Part shown: positions 9,934 through 15,895 of the stretch, piece after piece
Position numbering within the stretch: position 1 is the stretch's first letter
How the letters are laid out: every line of letters starts with the position of its first letter
Assembly: GCA_024741835.1 (NCBI GenBank)
Contig: JAENRP010000594.1
Coordinates: forward strand, 1-15,895
Reading direction: 5' to 3'
Origin: Diplocarpon mali
Lineage: Eukaryota > Ascomycota > Leotiomycetes > Helotiales > Drepanopezizaceae
Length of the DNA stretch: 15,895 bases
The notes under the pieces: generated by a model
What the model saw: only the letters and a program-made list of their open reading frames with translations
What the model was told of the DNA's origin: nothing
The model's database searches: none
Position numbers and translations under genes: made by a program

Positions 9934-10128
9934 TATTAAAATAGGTGATATAGCTATTACTCTAATATATTATTATATAATCCTACTACTTAATTAATAA
10001 GATATTAATATATATATAGCTATAAAGAAGAAAGGGGTAACCTTCCTTCCTTAACTCTTACTAATATATCGACCATCGACCTTTAGAAGCCTCCTTTACC
10101 TACTGCGCCGACTCACTTAAGCTCAATA
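9934..10128 (+). repeat. 3' LTR of copy B
   Basis: It has the same 195 bases as the 5' LTR, beginning TATTAAAATAGG and ending CTCAATA, with transitions only. It is more heavily changed than the 5' LTR in its first half (for example ATTAATAAG against GTTAGTAGG). The following AATAG is the right target duplication. Confidence 0.94.
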
Positions 10129-10133
10129 AATAG
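10129..10133. repeat. Target site duplication of element B, right copy
   Basis: AATAG directly follows the 3' LTR and matches 3941-3945. Confidence 0.9.
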
Positions 10134-11045
10134 CAATAATAACTCTAAGGAGCGCCCTACTAGGGCTACTACTATAAGCTTCCTAATCGTGCTCCCTTAC
10201 TCCTGCTAAAGACTTATAGCGAAGTCGTTATGCTCGAATATAGCTTGGAGCTTCTTAGCGCAGTAGATAGTAAGATAATAACGCGCCTAAGACGTTCGAT
10301 ATAGTAATACCCTTAAGAGGGAGCGCGCCCCTTCTCCTCCCTGCTACCCCTTAGGCCATAGTTCCTAGAATACCGGCGGTCCCTTCTGCAGCTCCCTCCT
10401 CTTGCTATAAGCCGGAGCAGGGGCTAATAAGGAATATACTATATAAAGGGTGCGTTTGGAGCTTCTTAGCTAGGAAGTCGGCTAGCGTATACTTTAATAG
10501 TATAGTAGGAGTACGCTGCTTTTGTTATGCAAAGGGAGGCCACTTGTATTAAGAGCTTTCCGTTAGCGCCTTAAAGGCGTAGGAAGATTATATATTCTTA
10601 TTAAAGGAGAACGATAGTAATGCTATAGTATATTCTTAAGCTCTCTCTAGGTGGTTTGCCACTAATAAGCAGTTTAGGGCCTTGCCGCTATTAAAAGGAA
10701 GGTAAGAGAGGAGCTTCGGAAGGCGCGCTAAAGAGAGATAGAAGAGGTAGTATTATTAAAGGGTACGTTAATCATAAGCTTTCTTATACTATAGCTAATA
10801 GCTTCTTAGAACTAGTGGCTTAGGAGCTCTTGCCGCTGATTATAGTACCTCTTAGCCTCGTCGCCCGCCTTGCAGAGGCTTTTGAGGCTCTTGCCCTTGC
10901 GGTAGCTTATGGCATACCTATAGTTGTTCCCGGCGTTGCTCCCTAGGCGGCTCCTAGGGCTATGCTACTAGAGGAGTCGGTTGCTTCTCAGCAGGGACGC
11001 GCCCTTATATTATTCGCAGAGCTATTAGAGGTTCTGATTATCTAA
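10129..11045 (+). pseudogene. Unrecognised G+C-richer gene-like segment, main part
   Basis: I do not recognise this. Joined to 3935-3945 across element B, the ATG frame reads N- and S-rich residues, then stops at 10207. A second frame takes over near 10170 and runs to TAA at 11043, about 290 codons with 15 internal stops, all TAA or TAG. Readable stretches include LLLLKTYSEVVMLEYSLELL (from 10197) and ARLAEAFEALALAVAYGIPI (from about 10868). The switch of frame suggests one indel or an intron. G+C is about 57% over 10321-10440 by hand count, far above the flanking elements. One internal - strand frame also looks partly coherent, so the strand is not certain. It could be a decayed host gene or the gag of an unrelated element. 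Confidence 0.45.
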
Positions 11046-11157
11046 GGGAGTTGGTTTTAGGCCTTTTTATATATTAGTATAAGGAAAATTGAATCCTATC
11101 TTATGCTTCCTTCCTACTTGCTATTTACAAAGGAGATATGAAAGGATTATAAAGCAT
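11046..11157 (-). other. Interval after the D pol stop; possible polypurine tract and LTR edge of D
   Basis: Read on the - strand, downstream of the D stop codon, a purine run (AGTAGGAAGGAAG, about 11106-11118) is followed by TAAGATAGGATTC from 11103 down. That could be an LTR start whose TG became TA. A TATA-like ATATATAAAAAGGCC follows on the - strand near 11061-11075. No second LTR copy is in the window, so this stays tentative. On the + strand nothing else is visible. Confidence 0.25.
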
Positions 11158-13931
11158 TTAAAATGCTAGCTTTTCGATTAGACCTTTTGCGTCTTAAAGG
11201 TTCAAAAGCTTAATAAAGCTTTCGAACTTTTATTAAGGAAGGTTTTTAATAAGGCTATTAGTATGCATATCCTTAGTAGGGAGATAGGCCACTTGAAAGC
11301 TCCCTTTTTAGTGCTCCTATTATAGCCATATATTATATATATTAATGTATCAGAGCTTTATAGAAATCCTTTAAGAATCTCTTATAATAAGCCGTATTAT
11401 CTATTAATTATTGCAAAATATGGACTATAGAGCTTTTACCTTAAGCTCTATTTCCTTAAAGAACCTCTTTAAAGCCATTATCTCCTTCGCTATATGCGCT
11501 ACTCTTAAGAGCTTAGCCTCTATAGTAGAAGTAGTAACTATAGGTTGCTTCGAAGCTTTTCAAATGATTGCTCCTTTAAATAGGAATATAATAAAACCGT
11601 AGGAGGAGCGCCTTATCTTTGGATTATTTGTAAAGGAAGCATTTAACAATACTATTAGGTTATTTGATCTATTAAATCGATTATAAGTGATTCCTAGGAA
11701 GCGTATACTAAAAAGGTAGCGTATTATTTAATTAATAGCTTTAAGGTATTTAAAGCTTGGGTTTATATAGAAATGAGATAGCTAGGCAATTGCAAAAGCT
11801 ATATTTAGGCGCAGTATAATAGCTATATATAAGGTAGAGCCTACTTTTTCTTAGAACTCCTTAATTCTTGAGTAGGAAGCTGTTTTATAGTTCTTTTTAA
11901 GTTCGAAGTAGGGGAGCGGCGTACTAGGGAAACGCCTTATATTAAGGCCGAACCTCTTCGCCATCTTCTTGATATAAGCGTTATAGAGTAGAGTAATTGT
12001 ACCCTGCTTCCTATCTTAAGAGACTCTTACCTTTAAGAACCACTCAATATCTCCTATAGCTATTAATTCGTATACTTCGCGTAGTCCCTTTATAGTCTTC
12101 TAAGCTTCTTCTATATAAGAGGAGTGGTATATTACTTATATATCATTAATATAAAAGGCTATAAATACAGTCCTATCCTTATTAACGAATATGCAAGGCT
12201 CCTTACTAAGAGGGGTAAGCTTTAGAGATTTTAAAGTACTAATAAAATCCTTATATTAGAGCGCTAGGGAGTCTTAAAGGCTATATAAGGCGCGATCGAG
12301 CTCTACTACCTTATCTTTCTACTTTTAACTATTTAATAAGAAGCAAACAACTAGCGCGCTCTAAGGGTCTCTTTTAGCATTTATAAAGGCGTTAATAATA
12401 TCGAACTATTAAAGCTTTATATCAAATTTAGCGGCTATTGCTATTATAACTTTAAAAGATCTTGATATAAGCGTCGTAGTATAGGTAGAGAAAATAGAAG
12501 CTTCCTCCTAAAGATCTCCCCTTACTACTATTCTTGACCTAAAGCGGCTAATCTCCCTAGAGGAGTTTAGCTTATAGTTAAAGACCCACTTTAGTAGTAT
12601 AGGCCTTATAATAGCCTTGCTTCTATCGATCACTCTCTAGCAATTGCGCGCTTTTAGGTTCTTGATCTTAGTTCTAGCTCCCTCTTTAAATTGCTCTTCG
12701 AAAGGGTGATTTACAAGCTCCTTCTAGTAAGTCAGCGCTTTAGGAAGCTTGTCTTAAAGTAGAATTAGAAGGGTAGAGTTTCCTTTAAAGCTTTTAGATT
12801 AAGTCGCCGTAGCAATAATATAGTATACCGCTTTATACTCTTTTCTATTAGTTCTTATAAGCTCTTGACTTAGCTAAAAAGTCGATATAAAGCTATTTAC
12901 CTACGTTAACTAATATATTTTAAGTTCTTCGAAGGCTAGTAGAAGATCCTTAACGTATATTGCATATATAGCATTCCCGCTTCCTCTTCTCCTTTTTAAC
13001 CTATAGAGCGGTATAGGTACTATTTCCTACTTCTTATTAGGCTTCTTACGTTTTTAAAAGGCCCTTATATCAAGTACTTTAAGCTAAGCTTCTATTAGTT
13101 TTAAAGAGCTCCCTCTTTTAGTATTACCCTTAAGAGCTTCTATATCCTAGCGTAGCTCTCGATCGATCGGTGCTTTTAATAAGAGCTAGCGTGCTTCTTT
13201 ACCAATTGCCTATAGTAGAGCTTTTAGTAATTAAGGGGCCTGCTCCTACCCTTGCGATTGCTTAATCTATATAGTAACTAAAGGCCTAGTATTGCGCTCC
13301 CTAGCGGAACTGGCATTTATAATATCGCTTTCGACGCTCCTTCCAACTATTAATAGTTATCTTAAAGCGTTTAACCCTTTGCTACTAGGCAGCTGCTCTT
13401 AAGTAGCTAAAGTAGAAACGCTATAAGTAGCCTTATAAGGGATAAGAGCCTTCGATAGATCTAAGCTTAAAGCTTCTATTAGTAAAAGATTAATAGGCTT
13501 ACCCTTTAATAGGTTATCCGCAGGCTACTTGTCTAGAGCTTCCTTTATATTCTTAACGATTAACTTAGCGTCTTAAGCTTCCTTCTCCTCCTCTTTAATC
13601 ATTTATATAATCTCCTTAATTATTAAGAGCAGGTGGCCAGCCACCTTTTTATACTCTTTAAAATAGAATTTGGACTTATCGAACTTAACATTTTAAGAGA
13701 TTATAACCTTTTAAAGCTTAGGCACTTAGATCCTATATATATTAATGGCATAGTAACTAACTAAGTATTTAATATACCCTTATGATATAGTTTTAAAAGC
13801 TCTTTTATTCTTTAGAGCTTCCCTTTCCTTTGCTAATAGGTACGCGCGCGCTTTATACGCTTTTATACCCCTTTATTCTAGTCTTAAATCGGTAGTAAGC
13901 TTTATAATAATCTGCGGATTATACTACTTAA
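11158..13931 (-). pseudogene. pol: Element D: second copia-family pol fragment (integrase end to RNase H)
   Basis: One frame of about 924 codons runs from 13931 down to a stop at 11160-11158 with no net frameshift. It starts in the late integrase (a Y-N-P-Q segment, then Y-L-V-S-Y-Y-A-I-N-I-Y-R and V-K-F-D-K-S near 13689). It continues through a long linker to RT, with W-V-F-N-Y-K-L near 12590 and F-Y-I-N-D-I at about 12142-12156, where only the first Asp of YVDD is lost. RNase H follows, with A-S-F-T-N-N-P-K at 11640, T-T-S-T-I-E-A-K near 11540, and the closing L-P-T-K-D-M segment near 11275. Stops are RIP-type. Its sequence differs clearly from family 1. The 5' part is cut at 13931 by copy C, and the remainder should lie to the right of C, outside the window. 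Confidence 0.92.
13927..13931. repeat. Probable target site duplication of element C, left copy
   Basis: CTTAA precedes the 5' LTR of copy C and lies within the D coding frame. Its partner would be after the 3' LTR, beyond the window, so this is inferred from the 5-bp duplication of copy B. Confidence 0.5.
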
Positions 13932-14126
13932 TGTTGAGATAGGTGATACAGCTATCATTCCGATATATTATCATATGACCCTACTGCTTAATTAGTAGGA
14001 TATTAATATATATATAGCTATAGGGAAGAAAGGGGTAACCTTCCTTCCTTAACTCTTACTAATATATCGACCATCGACCTTTAAAAGTTTCCTATACCTA
14101 CTGCGCTAACTCACTTAAGCTTAATA
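13932..14126 (+). repeat. 5' LTR of copy C
   Basis: These 195 bases begin TGTTGAGATAGG, the least altered start of the three LTRs with the canonical TG intact, and end TTAATA. The hairpin at 14024-14048 matches that of copy B. Confidence 0.93.
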
Positions 14127-14138
14127 GGTTATAAGCCT
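14127..14138 (+). other. Primer-binding site of copy C
   Basis: GGTTATAAGCCT is identical to the site in copy B, directly after the LTR, and is interpreted as the complement of the initiator tRNA-Met anticodon arm with RIP-type changes. Confidence 0.72.
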
Positions 14139-14248
14139 TAGATAGACCGATAATAGATTATTGACTTCCCTTAGAAAGCACTTGCGCTATAACTATTAGT
14201 AGGAAGTTGAATAAGACTTATAGTAAGAGGTGAGCAATCGGCGAATAG

Positions 14249-14386
14249 GAGGTATAATTCCCTATTTAACTAACCTATATTGCAAGAGGTATGATTCCTT
14301 ACTCTATAATCCCTTTAGTACTGCAAGAGGTATAATTCCTTACTTTACTATATTTCGTAGGAGGTGTGATTCCTTGCGTTATAGCC
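14249..14386 (+). repeat. Four-unit tandem array in the 5' leader of copy C
   Basis: Units start at 14249, 14286, 14327 and 14361 (spacings 37, 41 and 34, as in copy B). Two units still read GCAAGAGGT, where B has ATAAGAGGT. An open frame of 73 codons across this array is absent as a frame from copy B and is not taken as a gene. Confidence 0.84.
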
Positions 14387-14537
14387 TAAAAACCCTTTTC
14401 GATAAGAGGACTTCCTCTCTATTTAATACTTTTATAATACCCGCTATTTAATCATTTTAATATTTCGATAGGAGGAATGCCCTTAACTATTTAATTTATT
14501 TGATTTTTTTTTCAATGCAATTCTATTCGAAACGGCA

Positions 14538-15895
14538 ATAGCTTCCGATTCCGATCGAAACACCAGACCTAAAGACCTCTAACTCTCTTAAAAGAACTAG
14601 CAATAATAGTTCGACGATTTAGAGCTTTACTTTAAGAGTAAAGGCATTAAAATAGCAATTCAAAAGACACTTATTAAATACGTAAGAATAGCCTCTTATA
14701 CTCCCTTTACTAATTCGTCTACTTCTACTTTAATAGCTAATACAATTGCTAAAGATTTGCTAAATATATTAAATAAGCTTAGCCTAAGAGCCTTAGTAGA
14801 TAATAACCGAGAATCCTAAAGGTAGATTTTGAATATAGAAAAGGAGAAGGAGTATAGGCTGGCCTTAGCTAAATGCAAGCTTAAGATTAATAAAGGTTTA
14901 AGCGATAAAAACTAAGATTTTAATTAAGTTTATAATAATGCGAAGATAAGATAGGATACTTTAAAGGCAAAATACTCTTAAACAATTGCCCTTAATACCT
15001 AGCATCTACTATAATAGATTACTTTATTTTAATATAAAAAAGATAAAGATAATAAGGATATAGATATAAATATAAACTTTACTTAATTTATACTATATAA
15101 AGTAAGAAGGAAAGTAAGAGCTGCAGATCCTAGGATAGCTATGACTTTTAAGGAAACTTAGCTTTTTAGTTTCCTACTTAATAGCCTCCTTCCTAAGTTT
15201 GCTATTATAAAACAATCTCTTTTCGTTTAACCTAACCTTAAGATCTATAAGAAGATCGACCTCCTTTAAACTATTAAGTAAGACCTTAAAGGATGCTTTA
15301 AAATAGCAAATGCCGCATTATAGGGCAACGATAAGCCTAAGAAGAGGAAGGAGCGAAAGATAAGCCCTTAAGCTTATTAGGGATGCTACTTTTATAATAG
15401 TATTTATAATATTACTAATTATAAAGTTAAAAGGCAATTGATTAATATAGTTATTAGCTTTAATATTCAAAAGCAATTAAAGTAGAAGTTAAAAAGCAAA
15501 CTACCCTTATCCTATTAAAGGCTATAACTACTAAGGAAAGGCAAAGGAAAAGGCTATTTAGCCAGAACTTTAATAGATACCTCTAATAATAATAGTAGGT
15601 CATTTGAACCTAAATCCACTTTTAATAATTCAAATAATAATTATAATAAAGATACTTATATCTTAAAAGCCGATCTTTATAAGATCCTTAAATCCGATTG
15701 ATATAATAATACTAGTTATATAGTATATATAACTGATAAACCCTACCTATTTAAAGGCCCGCTTATTAAAATAAAAAGGCGCTCTATTAAGGTTGGTAAT
15801 AGAAGGTTATATATAGACTTAATAGGTATAATAGAGATAAATATCGCTAGTGTTTCTTTCCTTTTATAAAATGTTCTCTTTATACTTAATTTAAG
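14538..15895 (+). pseudogene. gag-pol: Copy C gag and protease start, open to the right edge
   Basis: The gag frame begins at 14538, where the start codon is ATA (copy B has ATG), followed by A-S-D-S-D-R-N/K-like residues. The zinc knuckle region from 15384 keeps its first Cys (TGC), which is Tyr in copy B. The protease D-T-G reads N-T-S at 15708-15716, so it keeps the Thr that copy B has lost. Stops are TAA/TAG plus one TGA at 15699, where the family has Trp. The frame holds from start to protease. The window ends just before the GAG-pre-integrase region, so it is unknown whether C carries the ten-unit array. Confidence 0.92.

Larger units (their letters stand above)
3946..10128 (+). mobile_element. 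Copy B: full-length Ty1/copia LTR retrotransposon, RIP-degraded
   Basis: This 6.2-kb element has two 195-bp LTRs, a primer-binding site directly after the 5' LTR, a leader of about 400 bases, one gag-pol frame (4546-9615), a 3' untranslated region of about 320 bases and a short purine tract before the 3' LTR. AATAG flanks it on both sides. The domain order (gag zinc knuckle, protease, integrase, reverse transcriptase, RNase H) defines Ty1/copia rather than Ty3/gypsy, which has integrase last. It cannot be autonomous now, because every enzyme carries stops and lost catalytic residues. Its structure is complete, with no internal truncation. LTR divergence cannot date the insertion because RIP inflates it. 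Confidence 0.96.
13932..15895 (+). mobile_element. Copy C: 5' part of a family 1 copia element inserted in D
   Basis: It starts with a 195-bp LTR, the primer-binding site, the four-unit leader array and the gag-to-protease part of the polyprotein. It aligns to copy B 3946-5903 with transitions and a few small indels, one being a longer T-run near 14506. It runs off the right edge, so the rest is unseen. Confidence 0.94.

Noticed and set aside
3946..10128. Ty3/gypsy assignment
   Set aside because: Integrase motifs precede reverse transcriptase and RNase H in the frame, and the YVDD-type box and RNase H ending match Ty1/copia.
10134..11045. Gln-rich protein read on the - strand of the G+C-richer segment
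   Set aside because: Parts look coherent, but it needs about as many stop reversals, has no clear start, and lacks the ATG and TATA-like context seen on the + strand. It is kept only as an alternative.
11411..11602. Open frame of 63 codons on the + strand
   Set aside because: It lies antisense to the RNase H region of element D, which has clear family motifs on the - strand.
14230..14451. Open frame of 73 codons on the + strand in the leader of copy C
   Set aside because: It follows the leader tandem array, the unit spacings (37, 41, 34) do not keep a frame, and the aligned region of copy B shows no matching protein-level conservation.

Overview
The window looks like an AT-rich, repeat-filled block from a filamentous ascomycete (Pezizomycotina) genome. 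It is built almost entirely of Ty1/copia-type LTR retrotransposons that carry the marks of repeat-induced point mutation (RIP). CpA and TpG are scarce and TpA is very frequent. Every protein frame is full of TAA/TAG where Gln or Trp would be expected, and aligned copies differ by transitions with almost no indels. No long open reading frame survives, and I see no intact host gene, tRNA, rRNA or CRISPR array.

Layout. (1) 1-3475, + strand: copy A of copia family 1, entering at the left edge inside the polyprotein and cut off in RNase H. (2) 3476-3945 plus 10129-11045: a G+C-richer segment of unknown nature, split by an insertion. It has a TATA-like box, an ATG at 3935 and a decayed frame of about 290 codons. 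(3) 3946-10128, + strand: copy B, a full-length family 1 element with two 195-bp LTRs and a 5-bp target duplication (AATAG). Its frame runs 4546-9615 with no net frameshift. (4) 11046-11157: a short interval. (5) 11158-13931, - strand: a fragment of a second copia family (D), from the end of integrase to the pol stop. (6) 13932-15895, + strand: the 5' LTR, leader, gag and protease start of copy C of family 1. It is inserted into D and leaves the window on the right.

The inferred history is nested. B jumped into the start of the unknown gene-like segment, C jumped into D, and mutation then destroyed all copies. Family 1 has three repeat systems: a four-unit array in the 5' leader, a ten-unit in-frame array inside the polyprotein between the start of the GAG-pre-integrase region and the integrase zinc-binding region, and a three-unit array of related sequence in the 3' untranslated region. 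The coding array keeps codon-multiple spacing in both copies, so it was probably part of the active element. The element's primer site matches the anticodon arm of fungal initiator tRNA-Met, as in copia-like elements primed by a half-tRNA.
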